64,000 nt of DNA from NCBI GenBank assembly GCA_032433595.1, contig JASWJB010000001.1:372001-436000 (forward strand). The letters run 5' to 3'. Positions 44,669 to 54,700 of this stretch are shown here, one piece after another. Every line of letters starts with the position of its first letter. The first letter of the stretch is position 1. Source of the stretch: Conoideocrella luteorostrata. Taxonomy: Eukaryota > Ascomycota > Sordariomycetes > Hypocreales > Clavicipitaceae. A program made the translations under genes and the position numbers. The notes under the pieces were generated by a model that did not search any database, had not been told where the DNA came from, and saw only the letters and a list, made by a program, of their open reading frames with translations.

Positions 44669-45513
44669 AATTTCAAAGAGATCATAAGCAGCTGGAGCGA
44701 AACCGAGGGTGAGATATCTCGGGTTTAGCTGGGTGTGATTACAACATTGTGCTAGTATCGGCATTTCATGACTCTGAAAAAGAATATGAAGCCATCAGCA
44801 TTACTGTCACCATTTTTGTGAATCTTGAGAGCACAGCGGGTGTTGAAAGCGACCGACAGGTGGCTGTCGCTGCGGGCTGTGCCTTGTGCCGCACCAGAGA
44901 GCACTCAACAAGCGGTAGTGCCACATGTATGCTTTCTAGGCGATTCACAGTAGCAGAGCGGGCCTGGGTCCGGTCACTAATATAGTGCTTCACAGGTATC
45001 TCGAGTCGGGGCAGGCGCAGAGACAGCTACCAAAAATGGGCTCTGCGGACACGAAGCCAAGGCTTCCGTGGCCCACCTCTCTATCAAGATTAGACAATGG
45101 TCCACTAACTCCGGTTGCGAGGCTCTCGCCACGAAATTGCTCACGTTCCACCAGCACTTAATATGGGAGGAATCCGCAGTCAATAGATCGAAGCGGCAAG
45201 GAGACTCACTCGTGAGCTACGAACCGAAGCGACCGCGAAGGGTGGAGAGCCACCCTGCTGCCGCAGGTCAGGCTAATGAGGATGCTTCGCCTAGGCGAGA
45301 AAAGGAGAGTGCAGAACGGCACGTTTCGCACACTTTGGGGGGAGTTGGTTCACCGTGGGACTTACTGACGGCCGCATGTTCGGTGATGTCTGCGACCTCA
45401 CGAACAAACGATGTAGGGGGACCTAGCCACGAAACTGGCATATCTCCCCAGACTCCAGTCCTTCCGTGGTGGAATACCAAGCAGGTACAAGCCGCTACGG
45501 GATACAGCGACGC
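44669..45513. other. Intergenic, no gene recognised
   Basis: A plus frame at 45068-45616 (182 codons, basic N-terminal half, Ser/Thr/Gly-rich) has no domain and overlaps the hypothetical gene on the other strand. Nothing firm. Confidence 0.35.
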
Positions 45514-46045
45514 TCATTCAAATGTTGCCCTTGGGGCGCGGATGGCCGCTAGGTCCGTGGCGCCGAGCCAGATGCTGTCAACGTCCCATAGCCGCGTTAA
45601 AGTGATGGGCCTCTGAAGAGCGGCCTGCCTCTTGCGCAAGGACAGCGGTTCTGTGGGCTGACGCGTGAGAAACGACGGCCAGTTAGGAAAATGCGTGCCC
45701 GGCTCGTATGAGCCCTTGTGCCCGAACACGGCAGAAAGAGCAGGCAGGGTTTGTTGCAGCTTCGTCACCCTCTCCTGAACGGTATGTGTGTTTTCCGGCT
45801 CGCCTCGCTCTGTGCGGCAAGGGCCTATGCCGTAAGGGTACGACGATGAGCAGTGGAGCGGAGCATGGTGCATAGGAGTGGTACGTACAGTTGCATTCGA
45901 CGTCGAAGAAGTCTTGGAGAACCCGGTCGTAGACTTCTGCCTGGGCAACGAGAAAGTCGGCGCCGCCTCTGCTTTCACGGTCATCGATTGCGCTTACGTA
46001 GGCAGCAAGGTGTGCACTGGCAACCTGCGTGACAAACGTCCCCAT
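45514..46045 (-). CDS. Hypothetical protein, possibly two exons
   Basis: Two minus frames (46045 to about 45890 and 45826 to 45514) can be joined by a 64-nt intron (donor GTACGT, acceptor CATAG) without breaking phase. The product would be about 155 aa: an alanine-rich helix-like start ('MGTFVTQVASAHLAAYVSA') and a C-terminal part with 'LTRLWDVDSIWLGATDLAAIR'. No family recognised and no clear branch site, so the model is weak. It lies upstream of nothing obvious and 130 bp from the 3' end of the actin gene, on the same strand. Confidence 0.3.
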
Positions 46046-46173
46046 TGTTGGCGTTGCGTCATGCGACGGTAGCCGGCTTGACGCCCTAACTTAAATCAGA
46101 TCATGGTTAATCTAATTAATTTGTTTGCAAGACTGCAATCTACGAAGCTAGCCTAATAGCCACAGACCAGCAT

Positions 46174-47611
46174 TTAGAAACACTTCCTGTGTATAACGGC
46201 CGCACCCTCCTCATCGTATTCATCTTTGGTGACGGCCAGGGAGGTGAAAGATGAAAGCGAAGCCAAGATAGAGCCCCCAATCCAGGCAGAGTATTTCCTT
46301 TCCGGCGGTGCATAGACCTTAGGTTCTGAGGACAGCGTGAGCGGCAAGTCCTGTTGAAGGCGCAGAGCAAAGTTCGTCATCATGGTATTTCCACCAGCCT
46401 AAATGAAGAGTAAGATTAGCTCCATCTTTTTCAGGATTCATCGTGCCAAGACCATTTCATTTCAAAGGGACAGTTTTTACCAAGACTATATTCCGGGCGA
46501 GCGCAGCTCTCAGATCAATCTCACTTGTGGTGATAGACTTGGCTATCTGTCCACAAACTCCGCCATATTCGTCTTCCACGTCGAGAAAAGTCTTTGGGTC
46601 GAACATTGTCTCTGCCGCCTTAAAACGTGCCTGTCCAACACTGATAACGCTGCCGTCTGGTAGCGTGTAATCTTGAGAAATCTCTTGCAAAGGTCTATCG
46701 CATTCTTCCACAAAGTTCTCAGCGACGTAGCAGAGCCTTTCTTTGATATCCCGAACAATATCAAGCTCGGCGGAGCTCGAGAACGCAAATCCCTCTGCCT
46801 TCAATTCCCTCTGTAGAACCTGAGTTATGTCACGGCCGCTAACGTCCGCCCTCAGAATCGTCTTTCTCACGGCAAACCCTTCGTAGATTGGCACCGTGTG
46901 TGTAACTGCGTCGCCAGAATCCAGTACAAGCCCTGTCGTCCGTCCACTGGCGTAAAGAGCCCCAACAGCCGTTATCTGCACGTATGCTGCCGGTGTCCGG
47001 AAAGTGTCAAACATAATCTCCATCATCTTTTCCCTGTTCGTTTTGGGGTTCAGCGGGCATTCGGTAAGGAGTATAGGATGATCACTTGGCGCGACCCTAA
47101 GTTCCTGACTGAAGGTATGTTCCCAGATCATCTCCATACCGACCCAGTCGGTAACAACGCCATGCTCGACTGGATATTTGAGGTTGAGAATGCCTCTCTT
47201 GGCGCTAGCTTCATTGCCAACGTACAGAGGTTTAACCTCCACACCCGACATTGCACTAATGCAAATTAGCAAGTATTCGTACTGTGAATAGTCCTTGCCA
47301 ATAGTTTGCACCTCTGAATCGTTGCGTGCATTCCGTTGCCATGAGATAACCTTACTTTTTCTGCTTAGGCTCTCCAACGATGGTAGCTAGGATATCATTG
47401 TTAATGCGCCCGCCAAGATAAAATAAGCTTGGTCAAGAAATACATACGAAATACTGTGAAAGGAGCATCCTCTCCTGCCATTCCAGCCTTAACCTGGCCG
47501 GACCTGTCCAACAGGGCCAATTAGCGCGAGTTTCAGGTGCTCTTGGCATAAGGAAGATAGGCAATACCCGGCGTCAATAACAATAGCAGTAGCAGTTCCG
47601 TGTTCAGACAT
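46174..47611 (-). CDS. Divergent actin paralogue, 376 aa, 5 exons
   Basis: Exons 47568-47611, 47448-47503, 47356-47386, 46481-47255 and 46174-46398; introns 64, 61, 100 and 82 nt, all GT..AG. They sum to 1131 nt, or 376 aa, the length of conventional actin (375). Exon joins restore actin block by block: 'AIVIDAGSGQVKAG', 'EDAPFTVFPTIVG', then 22 residues (as in actin) to 'YVGNEASAKRGIL', 'PLNPKTNREKM', 'YASGRTTGLVLDSGD', 'HTVPIYEGFA', 'VRDIKERLCYVA', 'AGGNTMMTNF', 'YAPPERKYSAWIGGSILASL' and the C-terminal HRKCF. The nucleotide-binding loops look usable. The D-loop (about residues 40-51, KQKNAMSGVEVK versus the usual HQGVMVGMGQKD) is strongly changed, and many surface positions differ. Ascomycetes normally carry one conventional actin gene, so this is an extra copy. 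No inactivating change seen. Confidence 0.88.
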
Positions 47612-48044
47612 CTTGCAGAATACCTAGTAGTTGATTTCTTAGATTGAAAGAGTGAGGAGATGAGAGATTCTGAAGAGGAGAGAGAGGGGTTTTTGTCGAT
47701 GGGCTAATGAGGGAATATATGATAAGTAAGCTGCAGCATAGTGGATTCAATTGCATTATTACGTACCACAAACTGAGGGCAATACTCATTCACAGGCCCG
47801 CGGTTCGAACAGACTTGAACCAAATAAATCACATTTAAATTTATATAAAATAGATTAAATATTACAGGGTAGACTGACACCACTACTCTTTGCCTCTGGT
47901 ATTGGCAGCACTTCTCAACGCGGTTGGATGCACTGCTAGCTTGTTGGTGCCGTCACTACCATGAGCTCAGCAGTGGGGCATATGCGCCCTCACACACCCT
48001 TCAAGTATTTGCAGCGTGTATTTAAGGTAATAAGATCTTCAAGT
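47612..48044. other. Actin paralogue upstream region
   Basis: Probable promoter and leader of the minus-strand actin gene. AT-rich at 47820-47880. No coding signal. Confidence 0.45.
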
Positions 48045-48392
48045 TTTGTCACTACCTACGAAGGTTGACGCCGTGAACTCTTTGCACGTGCTTTTCGAAG
48101 CAATCCAGGCCAGGCAAGAAGTCCCCCAAAATGCTTACATCGCGGATGGCGGCAGACAAACCTACTGCCTGTGCGCTCATGTTTCAGATGTACGTTTTCG
48201 ACATGATCCATCATATGAGATACACGGCTGAAGGAATGCGCGCGTATGCTACATGGGAGCCGCTCTTCGCCGACACAATATATGCACTGCATCTTGCCGA
48301 GCATAAACGGAAATTCCTCGACTTCGACACCACCTGAAGGCTTCGTGTAGGGAAGTTTATGACAAATGCCAATCTCAGCCGGAGCTAGAGAT

Positions 48393-48475
48393 GAATGTCA
48401 CGAAGTGAGCAGCTATGGAAGATCTAAGCAGTGGAATTTTCCTTGTATTCTATCTAATTGACGAGGAATTAGACC
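48393..48475. repeat. Repeat block shared with 34189-34275
   Basis: AGTGAGCAGCTATGGAAG ... TTCTATCTAATTGACG, matching the copy at 34.2 kb with small indels. Lies between the Asp-rich repeat and the C2H2 part of the DUF3435 remnant. Confidence 0.7.
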
Positions 48476-48546
48476 TCTTCTTATAGATGAATTCTATCTA
48501 TGCATTCATAATCATCGAATTGATGAGCAGTTTTGGAATCAGCATT

Positions 48547-48663
48547 GTCAGCAATGTCAGCATCGTCAGCATCGTCAGCATCGTCAGCATCGTCAGCATC
48601 GTCAGCATCGTCAGCATCGTCAGCATCGTCAGCATCGTCAGCATCGTCAGCATCGTCAGCATT
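48547..48663 (+). repeat. 9-bp minisatellite (GTCAGCATC)n
   Basis: Eleven perfect tandem copies of GTCAGCATC at 48556-48654, with one imperfect unit at each end. On the minus strand this encodes a repeating Asp-Asp-Ala linker inside the DUF3435-type remnant. Units are directly adjacent, with no spacers. Confidence 0.95.
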
Positions 48664-49270
48664 GTCAGCAGCCTCGTCAGCAGCTACTCTTGACAATGAA
48701 GAAGGTGGCCGCACTTCGCAGCGCGAGGCGAGTCGAACCATCAAATCCACGGCTTGGATTTCGCGGTTCGTAAAATTCTTCGTAGGTATGGCCTGTCCGA
48801 AATCGCTTAATATGGCTTGCAGCTGTTCCTGCTCCTCTAATTGATGCTGCATGTCGGGATTCAGTATAGAATTCCTGTCGATTGAGTTTGTTGCCGCTCG
48901 GCTGCGCTGCCTTTGCAATTCCTCGTTGTGGATGCGCCGGCGACAGGCTTCCTGATAAACTTTTGTCATATCATGTCGGAAAGCTTTTTCGGCGTTTCTC
49001 AGGCCTCTTTGCAACAGTTGGTAGTCTTCCTTGATTTCTTTTGGCGCATACTTAATATAGCCATACTCTTGTCTGATGCGAATAGACATCAATTTAACGC
49101 TTCTTTGAAGGTCGGCAACTTCAGGATCGAGCGGAAACCTTGCCAGGTCTGTCTTGGGGATCCCTTTAGGGACTTCCGGGTTACATCTAATGCTCACATG
49201 TGTAAATGTCCGGGTCAGACCATCCGCCGATGGATCTCTTTCGAGGAATGCATCTTGTGTATTGAACCCT

Positions 49271-49466
49271 TGTGGGTTGCACAGGATTGTGCAATGATCT
49301 AGATCATCGGCTTCAAATTCAATATATTCATAAGTGTCTGTGTCTATCTAAGAAGAAGAAAAGAAGTCACGATGGAAGTCACGATATCGTCATATAAATA
49401 TTGTGGCTAGAAAGGTGACCACGTGACGGGCTCTGTGCTTCCTATTGAGCTTGGCGGCATTCCAAC
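49271..49466 (-). repeat. LTR (copia family) truncating the DUF3435 remnant
   Basis: 196-bp minus-strand LTR, TGTGGG to CCAAC on plus. The flanks ACCCT and GACTT/CGACT differ, so there is no duplication. It interrupts the DUF3435-type frame right before 'FNTQDAF', and the missing upstream part of that gene is not found on the other side. It is closest to the copy at 34808-35003. Best explained by recombination between LTRs that removed sequence. Confidence 0.85.
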
Positions 49467-50291
49467 GACTTCATGCTGTCTTGTCCTGCTGCTAGGCTTT
49501 ATTTGTCTTTATAAAATTGCCAAAGAATGGCGTTTTGCATTGCGTGATCGTTATTGGCGCTTAGAGCAGGGACTAGGCGTTTAATTGGACAGAGCAATAT
49601 GTTGAGAGTCGATTGAGATCTCTGGGAGTCACTTAGTACGGTTTATGTATTGAACTATGTGAACTTCAGATCCAGTAGCCATGACTCTCGCTTCGTTAGT
49701 GCCCCTAATGAACCGTCTCACAAACTTTACTTCTTCCTTAAGAATAAGCCGCCAAATTCCACAAAGTGAACTCAATCAAATCACACTACCGCTGTGCTCG
49801 TGATCAGTATAGTACCGGGTCGTAGCTTCAGCTTACAGACCGCTAACCATTCCCGGCCGACTCTACTAAAAGCTATCTCAGTGTCGTCCACAGCTTGGGC
49901 GTCTATAGGCATGTAGGCATGTTAATGCTGACGCAAACCAGCCTGCGGCATGGTCAAAACAGCTGAAATCCGGTACCCTGGAAGCCTCGTAACGAGTGCT
50001 CGCCTCACATTGAAGACAGATATGGAATAGACTATGCCTGCGGCTGTACACCCACCTATACTTCCCTAGAGTCCGGTTCATTATAGGCCCGAACAGATAA
50101 ACAGTCTCATATCCGTCCCCTCGCCCTGATAAAGGGAGCGATCAGGGTCGAAAAGCCCAAATCGACGGAAACAGCAGGCTTTACTCGAAACAAGCCTGCC
50201 AACGGCTCTTTCAGACAGAGGGGTATCGCGGGTGGACTGCCGAAGGGGCAACACCTCTCAAGGCAGCAAGCCAAGATGAGGAGAGCCAACA
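49467..50291. other. Intergenic, no gene recognised
   Basis: No domain-bearing frame; the missing N-terminal part of the DUF3435-type gene is not present here. Confidence 0.4.
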
Positions 50292-51071
50292 CTAATACTG
50301 AGGCATTTTCCGGACCAACTCGGCTTCCTTCAGAGCACTATATCTAGTTATTGCTTCGATGCTCGCGACCCTGCGAAGTGGTGCGGTTGTTGATGTCGAT
50401 AGTCGACCTTCCATGCGACACTCCTTTCTCAGCTCATCCCTAACCTGGCGCTCAATAGTAATAATAGGCAAGGTACCAACACTCACACCCGATAATGCGT
50501 CGTGGTGGAATTGTCGGTTCTCATACTTAATCACCTTTGAAAATGACTGTTCTTTTAGTTCACAGACGTATCCGTACAGGTAGCTTAACTGCAGCGCCAT
50601 ATAGCTTTGGAGACGACAGTCGTGAGGCGCATCAAGGAGGCTGTCGATCAGGGCATCTGTTAAAACCGGCAGCGGGGGGAAATAGCCCTCTAGAGAGGCA
50701 GGCGTAGGCGCGAACTTCTCGGCGGGGAATTTGAAATCGGCTGCTTTGAGGAGTACGGTCGTTGCAGGTTCTGGGCTGACCTCGCCGGGCGGATTTATTT
50801 CATTGGCACCAGGAGCGTCCAAGCGACGGCGCGCAATTTCGGGATGCGGATCCAGGAAATTAAATGTGAATTTGGTAGGTGGAGGCGCGTCTTTCCATCC
50901 TTTGTTAAGTAAAACCTCGGCCGCCAGGTCGATATCGCGGACGAGAAGGTACAGGTCGAAAACGCAGGTAGGGACCCCATGATGCCAAAGTGCATCTTCG
51001 AACCAGATTACGCATAGGACCTGTGCCTTCTGCAAGACGAAACAAGGCGCGTAGCGTGGAGGAATGGTCAT
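50292..51071 (-). CDS. Conserved fungal hypothetical protein (about 259 aa)
   Basis: Open frame to 50292; I prefer the ATG at 51071 (MTIPPRYAPCF) over one at 51197 because similarity-like composition starts there. Features: 'VIWFEDALWHHGVPT', 'FDLYLLVRDIDLAAEVLL', a Pro-rich middle, 'LPVLTDALIDSLLD', 'LQLSYLYGYV' and 'FHHDALSGVSVGTLPII'. These blocks recur in a widespread, uncharacterised ascomycete family, sometimes compared with nucleotidyltransferase-like folds; I cannot assign activity. It lies about 650 bp downstream of the PKS on the same strand, so it might be a cluster member. Intact. Confidence 0.7.
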   Translation of the reverse strand: MTIPPRYAPCFVLQKAQVLCVIWFEDALWHHGVPTCVFDLYLLVRDIDLAAEVLLNKGWKDAPPPTKFTFNFLDPHPEIARRRLDAPGANEINPPGEVSPEPATTVLLKAADFKFPAEKFAPTPASLEGYFPPLPVLTDALIDSLLDAPHDCRLQSYMALQLSYLYGYVCELKEQSFSKVIKYENRQFHHDALSGVSVGTLPIITIERQVRDELRKECRMEGRLSTSTTAPLRRVASIEAITRYSALKEAELVRKMPQY

Positions 51072-51724
51072 GGTCGCTTGACTTGAAATTGACGGACGAT
51101 AATCCAAAGGTCGAGAGAAGTCGAAGACGGGAAGAGTACGGACGGAGTACAGGGTTAGGTGTTGATAAAAGACCCGGAAAATCGCACCGTGCTCCATACT
51201 GTGTCAAGTTGGCCCCTCATTGGCCCACCGAAGCTCCTAGGGTTAAGGCCACAGTCAGCGCCTATGGACCAATCTTACACAGTAGGGGGTATTTAAGGGG
51301 TCTGATTAGATGATTTAGGTAGGCATAAATTTATTAATAATAATACTGTGATTCCGGGAAAGTTGGTTAGTTTTTTTCGCTACAATCTCAGACTAATAGC
51401 ATTATTGCTTTGTACTATTAGAACTACGTTAATTAAATCTGACGCTTTTTTATTAACCTCGTAAAGCTGGCTAAACTCCCGGCTTGCGCACATACACAAC
51501 GAGGCGGAAGCAAGCTTTATGTTACGAACTAATGACAAGAAGGCAACCAAACCAGGGAAGAGTAGTTGTTGGATAGCGAGCATCCACAGTGAAACTCAAA
51601 GTAATTGTAGACTTTCAGAAGCATAAGTACTACTACTACTTAGATAGCATTCTAATTAAATAAATAATTTACTGTTCACAGTGGCTCTATTTACAATACA
51701 TACAGAACTATAGGTTTAACAATT
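51072..51724. other. Spacer between PKS and hypothetical gene
   Basis: Includes the 3' flank of the PKS and the promoter of the minus-strand gene ending at 50292. AT-rich 51300-51450 and 51640-51720. Confidence 0.45.
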
Positions 51725-54700
51725 CTACTGCCGGTATCGACTCCGTTCAGCTGCTACAGCGCTTAGTTGTCTCAACGACGCGTTCCCCATTAGGTCAAAC
51801 ACAGTGATGTTTGCCCCAATACTATGATGAAACCAGTTTTTGAAATCAACAGCAATAAGGGAGTCCATTCCATACGCATGGATTGGCTTTTCAGCAACAA
51901 TGTCTGAAGCCGGTTGGCTTAGCAGATGCCCAAGTTTGATTGAAATCCATTCCGTGACTAAAGAAGTGGCTTCCTCTAAGGAAGTGGCTGATTTGAGAGC
52001 AGCAGGATGGTCTATAACCCCGCTGGTTCCACTTTCTGGTGCAGTGGGAACCACGTCAAGGCCCATGCAAAATAGGTGGCTGAAAATGGGACGGCGGATG
52101 GAGTGATGAAGGTCAATACCCTTGGCAATAATTGCCGAGGGCATTTCAATACCTACCACAATTTGTGCTTCCTCATCGGTAAGCAGTGGGAGTTGCGGAT
52201 CACAGTAGTAGTCGAGTAATGCAATAAGCTCTTCTTGCTTCACTTCCATCAGGTGTCCGTTGCGTCGCATCAATCTCAACAAGAGCTCACTCTCTGCAAC
52301 CACCCCCTCATCCACCATTAACCCTAAATCAATGGACACAGCTTTTAGTCCGTGTGCAAGTCGATAATGCGCAAGCGCGTCCTTGAATGCGTTTCCTGCT
52401 GCATAGTTGGCTTGCCCCCTGTTGCCGAAGATGCCATTGATGGAAGATATGAGGATGAAAAAATCCAAGTCTTCTGGCATTAACTGATGCAGATTCCAGG
52501 AGCCGGCCACCTTGGAGCTTGTGCTGATTTCCCAATCATCATGGGTCATGTTTTGAAATAAGTTATCCTAATATTCATGGTCAATCGTGACGTTCCTTCA
52601 AGATCGAGATTCTTCAAAATGAATTGGCTCACCCTTATCGCTGAAGAGGCTTGGATACAGCCACGGATAGGTGGCATTGTCAGAGAAAGACATGACAAGA
52701 CTTGCTTGAGACCAGAAAGGTTACCAATATCTATTTGTGGGGTTGCAACAATAACATGTTGCGCTTCCAGTTCAGAAATAAGCTCCCGCGCCACGGATGA
52801 CTTGGGCCCGGAACGAGATAGAAGAATTAAATAGCGAGCTCCTCGTCTAACCATCCAGCGTGCAAAACTGCGACCAAGTCCGCCTAAGCCACCCGCTATA
52901 ACATAAGAAGCAGATTCGGAGAATTGATACTTGGGCTTTGTTGCCGAGTTTACCTAGTCAAAATTAGCTGTAGAATAATCGTATTACTGTATTACGACCC
53001 AAAATCTTACCTTCACGCTCATACTGTCATTCATCTCGAGGACTGGTTTTCCCATAGTCCTTTCGTCTTGAAATTGGCGGAATGCATTACTGATATTTCC
53101 CGCGGGAAAAGAATTCAGAGGTTGCGGAGCCGAAATCTTATGTTCGGACCATATCTTGATAGCCTGCTGGAATGTGTCATAAACAAGACTTGGTTTCTCT
53201 CGCACCAAATCAACAAAGCTCACAGTAGAGCGGCAAATATTCATTACTCTTGTTTTTGGCATAGCCATATTGTGAGCAATAGAGTTATTGACGCCAATAT
53301 CAACGACACGGGCATAAGCTGCCAGGCAGCCAGACAGGTCTTGGCCCTTCCAGTGTGCAAGCGATCCAACAACAACGTCAACGCCCCGCCCTGCAGTAAT
53401 CAGATGTATCATTCTGCAGATTGACGGATCATTGGAAATGAAAATGTTTTCTGCTGGCACTTCGAACCTTCTCAACAGAAACCGCTTCTTTGAGTCTGAA
53501 CCAACTGTAGCGAGAATATTCGCACCCAGTTTGATCGCTAGCTGAACGAGCAGTTGGCCAACACTACTTGATGCCTGGTGGATGAGCACATATTCACCTT
53601 CATGTAGCATTGAGAGCTTATGGAGAGCGTAGTATGCAAGCCAAAGGGAAGTAGGGAGCGAAGCGGACTCTGCAAAATTCATTCCTAGTGGGATCGCAGC
53701 CGCTGCACTGGCTTTCACACGGACTAAAGTACGAGCCAAGGCCGTTCCAATCAGAAAAACTCTGTCACCTGGGCGAAAACCTGTACTGGCTCCAGCTTTT
53801 TGTATCACACCAGCACACTCGGTGCCCAGATTGGCTTGGTCTACTTCTCCGGCGGCGACGAGGTAGTCTCGAAATGTTAGCCCAATCGCTTTCACAGCCA
53901 CAAGCAGTTCGTCGTCTTGGAGAGCGGAAAGATCCGGTTCGTCTTCCACAAATTCCAGAGTCTGCAGAAGTCCAGGTGTGGTGATCCGAATTGAAGCTTG
54001 CACACCACGGCTAAGCTCCTGCTCAGTACGTTCTCGCAGCCTGATTTTTCGCGACACTTGGTCGTTCATGGTCCAATTTTCAATTACGCGAGGTATTTGC
54101 AGTATAGCATTGCGCGATGAGTAGTGAGTCTCCAATGCATCCACATGGATACTCTGGACATTCCGAACAATCTGAGTGAGGAAGCTTAGAAGTTGCTCCA
54201 TCGTCTCAGAGCCATCCAACGCCAGAGTCACAAACTTTCGAGAAGAATCCTCAGAACAAAGGGCGCGACAAACTCCCTCAATCATACCATGCTGTGGCAT
54301 TTGCTTTTGTTCACTTGACTCTGTAATCCAAATGGTATTTTGGGCCTGAAAGAGGACATTGCGCAAGTGGTCAAAGTTGGTCGCAGAAATGCCGTCCAGA
54401 ATGAATTGCTGCATTTCAAGAAGAAAAATCACAATAGTGGATGGGAGGACCCGTATTTTTGACATTTCTTCCAAGGTAAGTGTCTTTGAAGTAAGGCCGG
54501 CTGCGACGGATTCTGCCACAAGGCATTGGTATGGCTCGTGAAGGTCTCGGATGAGAATAACATCCGTCTTCGGGTCAGTCATCCCACTGTCTGAAGCGTT
54601 TGCCGTGGTAATCATAATGCTGCTATATCTGTATCGTTCATTTTCTTGTCCAGATATATCGAGGTCTACACCAGAGAATCCTGCGCTTTGTAGTCGCTCG

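Larger units (their letters stand above)
48045..49270 (-). pseudogene. DUF3435-type gene remnant with C-terminal zinc finger
   Basis: Minus strand. It starts at the LTR edge with 'FNTQDAFLERDPSADGLTR' and continues in one frame from 49197 to 48481: 'SIRCNPEVPKGIPK', 'YGYIKYAPKEIK', 'RIHNEELQRQ' and a long Asp-Asp-Ala repeat. After stops at 48481 a second block, 48304-48056, gives the family's C-terminal C2H2 region: 'CIYCVGEERLPC', 'SHMMDHVENVHLKHE' and 'VCRHPRCKHFGG'. A frameshift then leads into 'FEKHVQRVHGVNLRR' and a stop near 48056. The N-terminal recombinase half is missing, cut off by the LTR. The domain order (DUF3435 C-terminal part, linker, C2H2) is characteristic. Confidence 0.7.

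Noticed and set aside
45068..45616. 182-codon plus frame as a gene
   Set aside because: No domain, antisense to another candidate, and Ser/Thr/Gly composition typical of chance frames here.
47256..47377. Alternative start of the actin gene inside the long exon frame
   Set aside because: The in-frame sequence before 'AMSGVEVKPLYVG' is intron 3. Splicing to upstream exons gives exact actin spacing and a total of 376 aa.
48547..48663. Regular short repeat array suggesting CRISPR
   Set aside because: Units are 9 bp, directly adjacent and without spacers, in a eukaryotic genome. It is a coding minisatellite.
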